Below are positions 1-6,961 of a DNA stretch of 11,410 nucleotides, one piece after another. The position numbers were made by a program, and so were the translations under genes. The notes beneath the pieces are model-generated. The model was not told the origin of the DNA and did not search any database. It worked only from the letters and a program-made list of their open reading frames with translations. Source of the DNA: Acidobacteriota bacterium (GTDB lineage: Bacteria; Acidobacteriota; Terriglobia; UBA7540); assembly GCA_003165615.1 (NCBI GenBank), contig PLWR01000100.1:1-11410 (forward strand). Direction: 5' to 3'. Each line of letters opens with the position of its first letter. The stretch's first letter is position 1.

Positions 1-22
1 ACGTGATGCCACCACACAGATG

Positions 23-71
23 CCGACCTCCCGACCAAGTCGGGACAGGTTCCCGTCGGTGCTACGCTTGC
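23..71 (-). repeat. GTAG-headed palindromic repeat
   Basis: On the minus strand this begins GTAGCACCGAC and folds into nested inverted repeats. CCGAC (23-27) pairs with GTCGG (55-59), and an inner CCCGAC (30-35) pairs with GTCGGG (39-44) around a 3-base loop. The adjoining 11-mer GCTACGCTTGC (61-71) recurs exactly at 7844-7854, also beside a hairpin. I read it as one member of a hairpin family also seen at 6775, 7147, 7821, 8818 and 10434. It is intergenic; no protein is supported here. Confidence 0.45.
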
Positions 72-220
72 TTGGCGGGGCGAGAAAAGCAAGTCAAAAG
101 GCAAAGGGTAAAAGGGAAAAGTCAAAGCCGGTGCACAACTGTTATCTCGCGGTGGGCAGCAGGCGGATCGCCCTTCGGGGCTCCGGCATTGTCCGGACTG
201 CTTGTCGGAGGATTATTAAA

Positions 221-307
221 ATGGCCTTTTTGCATTATGCTTTGATAATAAAAGTAGTTAGCGATATTCCGTCACGGCGGAGGGTCGGCATACGGCATGA
301 CAGGTGA
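221..307 (+). CDS. Possible 28-residue small ORF with good RBS
   Basis: ATG at 221 is preceded by GGAGG (207-211) with a 9-base spacer, an unusually good ribosome binding site for otherwise gene-poor DNA. The predicted peptide starts MAFLHYALIIKVVSDIPSRR and has a short hydrophobic stretch followed by arginines. ATTATTAAA (212-220), between the RBS and the start, can pair with TTTGATAAT (241-249) with one G:T pair, so translation could be structure-controlled. I recognise no family. It may be a leader peptide or chance; no homology evidence is available. Confidence 0.15.
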   Translation: MAFLHYALIIKVVSDIPSRRRVGIRHDR

Positions 308-459
308 GGACCCAAGTCAGTCACGACATATTGTCAGTTTCGTGCTTGGAGCAACGCTGGTTAGGACAATTTGTCGGAAGCGCGGCCTTCACGGGCATGC
401 GGTTCCCCTGCGCGCAAAGTTGCTTATTGGCGGGGATGTTTGGTTTATCCACAATGCAC

Positions 460-491
460 TTGGGGGCAGGTCATCCCCACCCCCAATTTTT
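460..491 (+). terminator. Terminator-like hairpin with T-run
   Basis: TTGGGGG (460-466) is perfectly complementary to CCCCCAA (480-486) across a 13-base loop, and TTTTT (487-491) follows at once. This is the layout of a rho-independent terminator on the plus strand. The loop is longer than usual. No clear gene ends just upstream, so it would end either a small transcript from the 200-460 region or one entering from outside the window. Confidence 0.35.
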
Positions 492-517
492 GGAAATTTT
501 GAAAATCAATTCCCGCC

Positions 518-604
518 GGCTGGCGCAGACCTCTGAATTTTGAGGTCTGCGATCTCCCGAATGGAGAGCGGGGCGGGCTGGCGCAGGGCGAGCGTAGCCC
601 TGCG
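518..604 (+). repeat. Two tandem GGCTGGCGCAG hairpin repeats
   Basis: Two hairpins share the head GGCTGGCGCAG and end CTGCGAT. In copy 1 (518-551) CGCAGACCTC pairs perfectly with GAGGTCTGCG around an 8-base loop. In copy 2 (576-604) CGCAGGGC pairs perfectly with GCCCTGCG around a 7-base loop. The middle of the stem differs between copies but pairing is kept, as expected of REP-like elements. They lie beyond the 3' end of the minus-strand acyltransferase gene. Confidence 0.6.
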
Positions 605-671
605 ATTTAGTTGCGGATCAAGCAAGGCAGTGCATGGTCAAGATGGCCGAATCGGCAGGGTCAGAGACGTG

Positions 672-700
672 AATCGCAGAGCTGGGCTCGCGCCAGCCGG
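672..700 (-). repeat. Inverted copy of the GGCTGGCGCAG repeat
   Basis: Read on the minus strand this is GGCTGGCGC, then GAGC-CCA-GCTC, then TGCGATT, matching the family at 518-604 in the opposite orientation. The stem is slightly degraded: one base of the usual CGCAGAGC arm is missing. The two forward copies and this inverted copy make a BIME-like cluster about 180 bp long. The same arrangement recurs at 5915-6013. Confidence 0.5.
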
Positions 701-736
701 CCCGCTCGAAGCCGCTTTAGCCTTAAAGAAACCGCT

Positions 737-1622
737 TCAATGGGGAAGAAGAAAACTTCGCAGCGCATACCGCGCACCGTCCGCTGTCAAGTGGTCTGCG
801 TCCGAGTAAAGCAACCGGCCGCCATCCATGTATGCGCAGAGATTTTGACTGTTACAGAGCGAAGATTCCAAATCAATCAGTTCCACCCCGCGATTTGCTT
901 CACGAATCTGGCGAAGCAAGTTGGTGGACTGGTTGGAGGCAGAAACGAAGCCCCGAGGGGCCACGCCGTGACTGTCAGTATCTAATCCCAGCAATGCTGC
1001 CATCGTGCGCCGGGCAGGGATGGCGGCGGTTCTCACTTTGCACAAGGGATCGAATTCGAAATTGGGCACGTCATCAATCACGATCACATGCTTATCGACC
1101 CTTTGCAGAGACTGGATGGCGGCTGACAATGACTTAACGAACGTGCTGGGGACGGATTCTGGGGAGGGCCGGTCGCGCTCGTGGGCAAGGTCGGTTATCA
1201 GCGGATTGGTATTGCCCTCAAAAAACGGAGCTTCCCATCGACCTGCTATGATCACGATTCGGATGCGGTGGTCAGCCGCGATCAGGTTAAGTACCTCGTC
1301 GTTGTAATGCATGCACGTCCCGGCAACCACCGGATGGCCCCAATCGTAACTTACCGCGCCCTTCAGCGGCAGGCATCCTGCTTTGGTCATTTCGATGAAG
1401 TTATATCCCTCAGTATTGGCGATCTGACGAAGGGCTGGCGCCAGGGCATCGGCATGGCTATCTCCCCAAAGCACGGCAGACGGTCGTGGGTCGGAGGCGG
1501 CGTAGCACTGGGGCGATAAATCCGGCTTGTCAACGCCAAAATCGATCATGCAGGGATGAAAACCCGTTTCTTCTTGCTGGATGAACGCCGGGTAGCGCTG
1601 GGGAAGGCCGTGACTCGCCCAC
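737..1622 (-). CDS. SGNH domain, 3' part of the acyltransferase gene
   Basis: This is the shifted-frame C-terminal part of the broken acyltransferase gene. It carries WGDSHADALAPAL (GDSH block I, about 1446-1470), with the nucleophile serine, and YSDADHLTADGARY near the end, whose DADH (791-802) supplies the Asp-x-x-His of the catalytic triad. In intact fusions this domain lies in the periplasm after the last membrane helix and is thought to take part in acyl transfer to glycan. An in-frame ATG at 1550 could start a free-standing piece, but no good ribosome binding site was noted and independent expression is unproven. Both catalytic motifs are intact, which suggests the frameshift is recent or artificial. 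Confidence 0.8.
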
Positions 1623-2739
1623 AGCGACCACCCACACCCACAAAAACCAGGCTCACCAGGGCATAGCGGAAGAGAAGAGGGCCCGGCGCACGGGAGGATC
1701 TCCGGAAAGGCTGCTCGACGGTGTAATAGGAAAGAACGGCGGCGGCAAAGGACGCCGCAATTGCCAAGGCGACTGCGGATGGCGGCAATTCTCCCCCGGC
1801 GGTAATGCGCAGAAAGGCCAAAAGCGGCCAATGCCACAGATACCACGAGTAGGAAACCCTGCCCACAAAGACCAGCGGCGACAAAGCGAGTAGCCTTTGG
1901 TTGGTCCAACAGGCGGGAGCCGCGATGACCAAGGCCGTGCCCAAAACCGAGGGCACAGCAGCTACTCCCGGAAAAGGCGTTGCGGAAGTGAGCCAGCACA
2001 TGGGTACCAGCATGAAGACCAACCCCATCAGGCCGGCCGCTTGGGCCCACCGGGTAGGCAGGAGTTTGTCCTTCCAACTTATCTCGGCTACTGCCAGCGC
2101 GACGCCGACTCCCAGTTCCCAGGCGCGTGCGGGCAGTGAAAAAAACACCCAGCTGGGATGGCTACTCAGTTCGCCCCATGCGAAAACAAATGACAGTGCG
2201 CACACAACCAGTATGGCAGGCAACAGCAGGCGTCGTCGTTTGGACGCCAGCAAAACCATCAACAGAGGGATCACAGCATAGAATTGTTCTTCAACGCCCA
2301 GCGACCAAGTCATCAACATGGGGTTGAACTCGCTGCTGGCCCCAAAATAGGGAAGGCCGAGGGAAAAGCCAATATTCGACACGGACAGCAGGGCCGCGGT
2401 GGCCCATTTTGCGAATTTGTAGGCTTCGAAGGGAGAGAGTAAAACGATGGCGGCCAGAAAAGCGAAGGTTATCAGCAGGTAAAACGCAGGAAGAATCCGC
2501 TTGGCGCGGCGTTTATAAAAGCCCAGAAAGCTAAAGGTCCCGGAACGTAGCTCCGAGAAGATGTGGCCGCCAATAAGGTAACCGGAAATGACGAAGAATA
2601 TGTCCACACCGGTGAAGCCCCCAGACAGCAATCGCACCTTAGCGTGATAGAGTATCACGCTTAGAATGGCGATGGCTCGAACCCCATCGATGTCAGGGCG
2701 GTAATTCTCTGCAGGCTTACGCAATACCCCAGTATTCAT
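737..2739 (-). pseudogene. Acyltransferase-3/SGNH membrane protein, frameshifted
   Basis: A polytopic inner-membrane acyltransferase of the OafA/YrhL type, a family that typically O-acetylates envelope or exported glycans. The N-terminal part (ATG at 2739, frame open to 1546) has the family signatures in order: YRPDIDGVRAIAILSV with its YHA histidine (about residue 32), GGFTGVDIFFVISGYLIGG, KRRAKRILPAFY, MTWSLGVEEQFYAVIP (about 143-158), RVSYSWYLWHWPLLAF and VEQPFRR. Near 1618-1640 the reading passes into another frame, which continues SLWASHGLPQRYPAFIQQ and then an SGNH domain. One missing base explains the break; restored, the protein would be about 667 residues, normal for this fusion. I prefer ATG 2739, with AAAAGGA upstream, over TTG 2763. 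A possible -10 (TACAAT, minus strand) lies at 2777-2782. It is either a real pseudogene or an assembly indel. Confidence 0.85.
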
Positions 2740-2847
2740 TGAGACGGGAAGGTCCTTTTCCAAAAGTGTAACAGGTATTGTATCACGCTGCTACGATAAC
2801 TCGGGCTAACGCAGGATCGGTGTTGCGGGGTTTGAATCCGAAAACCC

Positions 2848-3033
2848 GAAAACCGGGGACAGGAACGTGTGAAAAAATTCACTTTCAAACAGGAGCACCT
2901 CGCGCAGAGACGCAGAGGCGCGGAGACGACAAACAAAATAAAGCAGTTATTTACTTCGTATCTCTGCGCCTCTGCGTCTCTGCGCGAGATGCTGCATTTT
3001 TTCACAGGTTCCAGGCCACGTTTACAGGTTTTC
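2848..3033. repeat. Long imperfect palindrome, MITE-like
   Basis: Three nested arm pairs share one centre. GAAAACC (2848-2854) pairs with GGTTTTC (3027-3033). A 17-base arm at 2862-2878 (GGAACGTGTGAAAAAAT) pairs with 2996-3012 with one mismatch. A 32-base arm at 2895-2926 pairs with 2961-2992 with about two mismatches. The inner arm is built from CGCAGAG-type repeats, a composition I recognise from intergenic repeats in several environmental phyla. It has no transposase and could be a MITE or a large structured repeat. Confidence 0.6.
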
Positions 3034-3147
3034 TCGCCGGACATCATGCCAAGGCCAGAGGACGTTCCGTCCGCCACCCCATCCGCCCCCGCCGGCGAAC
3101 GCGCCGCATTCGACAAGGTCGCAGCGTAGAGGAGATCATGAGAAGGA

Positions 3148-3207
3148 GTGCCATGGGCATCCTGCCCGTGCTGGGGGCGGGGGGCACCGGCGGGACGCCC
3201 GTGGCAC
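3148..3207. repeat. GC-rich palindromic repeat (GGGCATCCTGCCC type)
   Basis: GTGCCATGGGC (3148-3158) pairs with GCCCGTGGCAC (3197-3207) with a single G:T pair. The interior contains GGGCATCCTGCCC and a G-rich run. Conceptual translation gives MGILPVLGAGGTGGTPVAH, a string I associate with spurious ORFs over intergenic repeats in Verrucomicrobia-, Planctomycetes- and Acidobacteria-like genomes. It is not a gene. It lies about 150 bp upstream of the flippase-like gene. Confidence 0.5.
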
Positions 3208-3361
3208 ATCCCCCCGCATCGGGAAGACATTGAAACACCATTCCAGATCTCCACGGGACGAGAGACCATCCGCTTGCACCCAGTGCAAAATCACTGAGGT
3301 GGGTGAGATTTAATTTAAGTCCATCGCTCCTTGCGCCGATAGCAAGGGCTTGGAGAGTGCC

Positions 3362-4426
3362 GTGCCCCCTTTGGGCCGGAGGCGAACGGTAGTGCGCTCA
3401 ATTCCCTGGAAGCAGTTGTTGATATCTCTGGGAGTCGTCGCCGTCATCGTGTGGCGCGTTCCCTTCGCGGGCTTACGGGTGGCATTTCGCCACATGGAAA
3501 TGGGCAGCCTGTTTCTGGCGCTCTTCGGTTTTCAATTCTTGCTTTTCCTGCGCGCCTATAAGTGGCACCGTTTGATGGCCGCCGCCGGCAAGAACCACCT
3601 TCGCCAATCATTGCGCTCGCTCTTCGGAGGCTTTGCGCTGGGGTTGATCACGCCCGGGCGATTGGGAGAGCTGGGGCGCTGCATTTTCGTTCGTGAGGAG
3701 GAGCGCGCCCAGGTTGCGCTTCTGACATTGCTCGACCGGTTGCTGGATTTTTGGGCGCTGCTGACGTTGATGGGCGTCAGCCTGTTCTTATTGGCCTCCC
3801 GCCCCGCTGCGGTCTTGGGAGTCGTAGTATGGTTGTCCTTGCTCCCGGTGGTGGTGCGATTCCCCGCCTTGGTTTCCCACTTCTCCAAGCTGGCGCAGAG
3901 GTCCCGGTATTTCCGCGGGCATTTTCTGGGAGTGGCGGTGGCGATGCCGCATGTCGCGACGCCCCGTTTCGCCATCCTGGCAGTGAGCGCGATGGGAGTG
4001 GAATTGGCCTCGTTCTTCTTCCTCCTCCGCGCTTTCTCCCCGACGGAATTCACCACTGCCCTTGCCACCTACCCGTACATCGTACTGGCAGGAGACTTGC
4101 CCGTCTCCTTCAGCGGTGTTGGTGTGCGTGAAGGTGCTGCGGCGCTGTTGCTGTCACCGTACGCGGTGTCCTCCGGCGCCGCTGTAGGCGCATCGTTGGT
4201 GTGGTTTGTCTTGGCCATGCTGCTGCCTGCTGTCCTGGGCGCTTCCTGGCTGGTGGCAGAACGGGCCAAATCCCGGGTGCGGAGGTTGGATTACGTGCCG
4301 CTGAATGCCGGTGCAGGTTGCACTCCTTTGCCTCCGCCTCAATCTCCAAACTGCCTCAGCCCCATCGATGCCCCCAATTCCGATATGCGACAAGAGTTGG
4401 TCATCCCCGCAGTGATGCAAGAATGA
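3362..4426 (+). CDS. UPF0104/flippase-like integral membrane protein
   Basis: A polytopic inner-membrane protein of the lysylphosphatidylglycerol-synthase-TM/flippase-like family (UPF0104, COG0392). Members are linked to moving or modifying lipid-linked molecules; the substrate here cannot be told. Family motifs: FGGFALGLITPGRLGELGR (about residues 88-106), AQVALLTLLDRLLDFWAL (about 116-133) and PVSFSGVGVREGAAALL (about 247-263). Several hydrophobic segments span most of its 354 residues, which is normal length. I chose GTG at 3362 because GGAG at 3352-3355 sits 6 bases upstream; the longer TTG start at 3350 has a poorly spaced RBS. The C-terminal tail (about 310-354) is proline-rich, soluble and not recognised. 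Its divergent neighbour is an envelope acyltransferase, which weakly suggests a shared role in surface glycolipids. Confidence 0.8.
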   Translation: MPPLGRRRTVVRSIPWKQLLISLGVVAVIVWRVPFAGLRVAFRHMEMGSLFLALFGFQFLLFLRAYKWHRLMAAAGKNHLRQSLRSLFGGFALGLITPGRLGELGRCIFVREEERAQVALLTLLDRLLDFWALLTLMGVSLFLLASRPAAVLGVVVWLSLLPVVVRFPALVSHFSKLAQRSRYFRGHFLGVAVAMPHVATPRFAILAVSAMGVELASFFFLLRAFSPTEFTTALATYPYIVLAGDLPVSFSGVGVREGAAALLLSPYAVSSGAAVGASLVWFVLAMLLPAVLGASWLVAERAKSRVRRLDYVPLNAGAGCTPLPPPQSPNCLSPIDAPNSDMRQELVIPAVMQE

Positions 4427-4452
4427 TAAATTGACCAGTTTGCAGGTGGTGA

Positions 4453-4475
4453 TGGCAAGTGACTATAGCTTGCCA
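4453..4475. promoter_or_regulatory. Interrupted palindrome, possible operator
   Basis: TGGCAAG (4453-4459) and CTTGCCA (4469-4475) form a perfect 7-base inverted repeat separated by 9 bases (TGACTATAG). It lies 27 bp after the flippase-like stop codon and about 87 bp before the URO-D-like start. The geometry suits a dimeric repressor site. The centre contains an ACTATA-like sequence that might be a -10 box. No T-run follows, so a terminator is less likely. Confidence 0.25.
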
Positions 4476-4561
4476 GCACCGTGTGGTGTATTCTGGCCGC
4501 CTTAGGCGAGGTGTTGGAGGCAAAGTGGAGGCTTGAAAATCCGTGGGAAGGTGATGACGCG

Positions 4562-5839
4562 ATGATGACTTCACGAGAGCGTGTGAACGTGGCTTTGAAT
4601 CATCAGGAGGCAGACCGTATCCCCATTGATCTGGGTGGAAGCTGTGTCAGTGGAATGCACGTCGATGAGGTATACCTGCTTCGCCAGGCTTTGGGATTGG
4701 ATCGCCCCGGCACGCCGGTGAAGGTGGTTGAACCTTTCCAGTTGTTGGGCGAGATCAAGCCTGACCTTGTGAACGCCCTGGGGATTGACGTGGTGGCGCT
4801 CGAGGGGCCGAGAACCGTGTTCGGATTCAAGAAGGAAGGGTGGAAGCCGTGGACGACCTTTGGCGGCACGCCGGTGTTGGTTCCAGAAGGTTTCAATACG
4901 GAGCCCGAAGCGAGCGGCGACGTGCTTCTATACCCCGAGGGTGACCGCTCCTGTCCAGCCAGCGGTCGGATGCCAAAGGGCGGCTTCTACTTCGATAATA
5001 TTGAACGACAGCCCCCCATCGACGAGGAGCATTTGAACATCGAGGACAATTTGGAGGAATTCGGCCCGATTTCGGACAGCGAACTGGCGTACATCGCCAA
5101 AGAAGTGAACCGCCTCTGTGCCGAAACCGACAAAGCCATCCTGGCCAGCTTTGGCGGAGTGGATATTGGCAACGCCGCGCAGATCGCAGGTCCGATGGTG
5201 AAGCATCCGCGGGGAATCCGCAGCTTTGAACTATGGCTTGAGAGCGTTCTGAACCGGCCTGATTACTTCCTCCGAAGTTGGGACCGGCAATGTGAAATGG
5301 CGATTGCGAACCTGATGAAAATTCATGCCGTCGTCGGCGAGCGAATCACCGCCGTGATGGTGGCGGGAATGGATTTTGGCATGCAAACCGGCCCCTTCCT
5401 TTCGCCCAAAATCTTTCGGGATTTATACAAGCCTTTCTACATACGCATTAACACGTGGGTTCACGAACACACCACCTGGAAGTCGTTCATCCATTCGTGC
5501 GGATCAGTGCGGGTGTTCTTGCCGGACTTTGTTGAGGCGGGATTCGACATTCTAAATCCCGTGCAGTGCTCGGCTGCCGACATGGACCCTGCGCAATTGA
5601 AGAAAGAGTTTGGCGCCCATTTCACCTTCTGGGGCGGGGGAGTGGACACGCAACGCACGCTACCTTTTGGGACAGTGGAAGAAGTGCGCCGGGAGGTTCG
5701 TGAACGGCTCCGGATATTTGGCCAAGGCGGCGGACTTGTCTTCAACACCACGCACAACGTGCAGGCGCGGATTCCCGTGGAGAACGTTGTGGCCATGTAC
5801 GAAACCGTGCGGGAATACGGGACATATCCGCTGGTATGA
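4562..5839 (+). CDS. URO-D-like corrinoid/methyltransferase-family protein
   Basis: A cytoplasmic URO-D-fold protein of the branch that includes cobamide-dependent methyltransferases (COG0407), not a housekeeping HemE. Evidence is the start TSRERVNVALNHQEADRIPID and the C-terminal half FIHSCGSVRVFLPDFVEAG, FDILNPVQCSAADMDPAQLK, FWGGGVDTQRTLPFGTVEEV and FNTTHNVQARIPVENVVAMY. His311-x-Cys313 of HSCG resembles the zinc site of MtaA/MtbA-type methyltransferases; Cys336 or His398 could complete it (inference). Length 425 residues, full. ATG 4562 (or the adjacent ATG 4565) is preceded by GGAAGGTGAT; an upstream GTG at 4481 adds 27 residues that do not look like family sequence. No corrinoid protein or activase gene adjoins it, so substrate and partner are unknown. 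It is 135 bp after the flippase-like gene and may have its own promoter. Confidence 0.8.
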   Translation: MMTSRERVNVALNHQEADRIPIDLGGSCVSGMHVDEVYLLRQALGLDRPGTPVKVVEPFQLLGEIKPDLVNALGIDVVALEGPRTVFGFKKEGWKPWTTFGGTPVLVPEGFNTEPEASGDVLLYPEGDRSCPASGRMPKGGFYFDNIERQPPIDEEHLNIEDNLEEFGPISDSELAYIAKEVNRLCAETDKAILASFGGVDIGNAAQIAGPMVKHPRGIRSFELWLESVLNRPDYFLRSWDRQCEMAIANLMKIHAVVGERITAVMVAGMDFGMQTGPFLSPKIFRDLYKPFYIRINTWVHEHTTWKSFIHSCGSVRVFLPDFVEAGFDILNPVQCSAADMDPAQLKKEFGAHFTFWGGGVDTQRTLPFGTVEEVRREVRERLRIFGQGGGLVFNTTHNVQARIPVENVVAMYETVREYGTYPLV

Positions 5840-5885
5840 CCGCGGCGCGGCGGCGATGGCCGCCCTTCGAAAGCCGTTTCCTTCT

Positions 5886-5916
5886 CCCCTGGAGAGGACC
5901 CTAATCCTCTCGGGGG
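5886..5916 (+). terminator. Strong hairpin downstream of URO-D-like gene
   Basis: CCCC and GAGAGGA (5886-5898) pair with TCCTCTC and GGGGG (5905-5916) around a 6-base loop, 46 bp past the stop codon. No T-run follows, so it is not a classical rho-independent terminator. It may stabilise the 3' end or be part of the repeat cluster that begins at its right edge. Confidence 0.3.
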
Positions 5917-6013
5917 CTGGCGCAGAATGAAACTCTGCATTTTCGGCATAACGGAAATGACCGAGCGGGGCAATTAACATCAATCGCAGAGCTGAGCTCG
6001 CTCTGCGCCGGCC
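5915..6013. repeat. Head-to-head pair of GGCTGGCGCAG hairpin repeats
   Basis: The left copy (plus strand) reads GGCTGGCGCAGA, then ACTCTGCATTTT, with a 5-base stem GCAGA/TCTGC. The right copy is inverted; on the minus strand it reads GGCCGGCGCAGAGC, then GCTCTGCGATT, with a perfect 8-base stem (5985-5992 with 6000-6007) and a 7-base loop. This repeats the arrangement at 518-700. A shared GAGCGGGGC word also lies between the units in both loci, suggesting a composite element. Confidence 0.55.
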
Positions 6014-6089
6014 GGTCGTGCTTCTGATACTGTCGGTTGGTTCATGATCCCCTATTCCCGGTTGCGTCACAATCCTTTAAGTCCTTTTA

Positions 6090-6430
6090 TTTTCATACAC
6101 ATAATGGAGAGATGCCTGTAAGCTAATTGTTTTCATCAACATAGTGGAGAGGCGAGTTTCGGACATATTTTCTCCATGTGTTTTCAATAACATTCCGGCT
6201 TCGATCTTGATTTTTGCTCCCCCTTTTGTTTGCGACGGCGCCAAATTCCTCCGTTCATTAACTTACATATTTTCAATGACTTGAGATTTTGAACCGGGGC
6301 CTCCGATTTTTGTAACAACCTTTTTTATCAATCATATAGTGGAGCGATGCGGCGTTTCCCTTGATTTTTCCATTTTGTAGCCCCGATGTTCTAGCTAACT
6401 ACATTTATTATCTATAATATAATGGAGAGG
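6090..6430. other. AT-rich gap with recurring ATA(A/G)TGGAG motif
   Basis: This stretch is clearly richer in A and T than its surroundings and holds no credible ORF. The core ATA(A/G)TGGAG(A/C)G occurs four times on the plus strand: near 6101, 6141, 6337 and 6419. The first two copies extend to about 26 aligned bases each (6090-6115 and 6130-6155), exactly 40 bp apart, sharing TTTTCAT, then ACATA, then TGGAGAG. Similar upstream words without the core occur at 6181 and 6270 (TTTTCAAT). The role is unknown: possible protein-binding sites, a decayed tandem repeat, or a foreign remnant. It is too irregular for a CRISPR array. Confidence 0.4.
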
Positions 6431-6522
6431 AAGGTCGTTCCTATCCCAGCTCCTCCGGGCCGACAGCCCACACCCGCAGATTTCATCGGTCGACTAATGG
6501 GTTGCTGAAAAACGCCCCCATG

Positions 6523-6548
6523 CTGTCATCCTGAGCAGCAGCGAAGGA
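6523..6548 (+). repeat. GTCATCCTGAGC...GCGAAGGA interspersed repeat
   Basis: The string CTGTCATCCTGAGC followed by GCGAAGGA matches a short intergenic repeat that I recall from many environmental bacterial genomes. Only one copy lies in this window, so its repeat status rests on general knowledge. The preceding GTTGCTGAAAAACGCCCC (6501-6518) is also a sequence I associate with such elements. Confidence 0.35.
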
Positions 6549-6774
6549 GTCATGCTGGGATGCTTGCGAGGCGACATGGCGCAATCAACCTTCGGCCGCC
6601 CTCGATTGCATACTACACAGGCACTCTTGTTAAGATATGAAAACAAGAATCAGAGCCTACAAAATGCCGGCCCCCGCAAGGCCCGGGTGCAGTTGGGGGC
6701 GGCGGGCGCGCGAGGTCGCAGGGCGGCGGCTCCGGCCGCATACATCAACTGCAACGTGTGCGCCAGCCGCGGTT

Positions 6775-6827
6775 GTAGAGGCCGCCTTCAGGCGGGCACA
6801 TGGTGCCGGGCTGAAGCCCGCCTCTAC
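6775..6827. repeat. GTAG...CTAC double-hairpin repeat
   Basis: Terminal arms GTAGAGGC (6775-6782) and GCCTCTAC (6820-6827) are perfect inverted repeats. Inside are two smaller hairpins, GCCGCCT-TC-AGGCGGG (6781 onward) and GCCGGGCT-GA-AGCCCGCC (6805-6822). The architecture equals that at 8818-8895: two CT-NN-AG hairpins inside GTAG/CTAC ends. No gene overlaps it. Confidence 0.6.
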
Positions 6828-6961
6828 TTGTGCCCTGGGCGCTCGGGAGCGTCTAAGCAGGAAATCGGATTGACGATATACAGCGGTTCTCCGTTTATGT
6901 CGTAATCTAGCATTTGGGTAGCTTTGTGACGTGGCATAATTCGGTCGTCCTGGAATCTAGG

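Noticed and set aside
445..453. Exact DnaA-box sequence TTATCCACA, possible replication origin
   Set aside because: Only one copy, with no cluster, no dnaA/dnaN neighbour and no adjacent AT-rich unwinding element. A single 9-mer in this length is not unexpected.
540..985. Plus-strand ORFs over the repeat cluster and the acyltransferase 3' end
   Set aside because: They run through hairpin repeats or antisense to the SGNH domain, and have no motif or credible ribosome binding site.
2828..2850. GGGGTTTGAATCCG resembles a tRNA T-arm
   Set aside because: The flanking stem does not pair, and no acceptor, D or anticodon arm can be built around it.
2736..3269. ORFs on both strands across the divergent gap (177 and 151 codons)
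   Set aside because: Their sequences (for example SRRDAEAQR and PLRLCA) are translations of the palindromic CGCAGAG repeat and of the GGGCATCCTGCCC repeat, not proteins.
6090..6430. CRISPR-like array
   Set aside because: The repeated cores are degenerate and spaced irregularly (about 40, 196 and 82 bp), and there are no cas genes.
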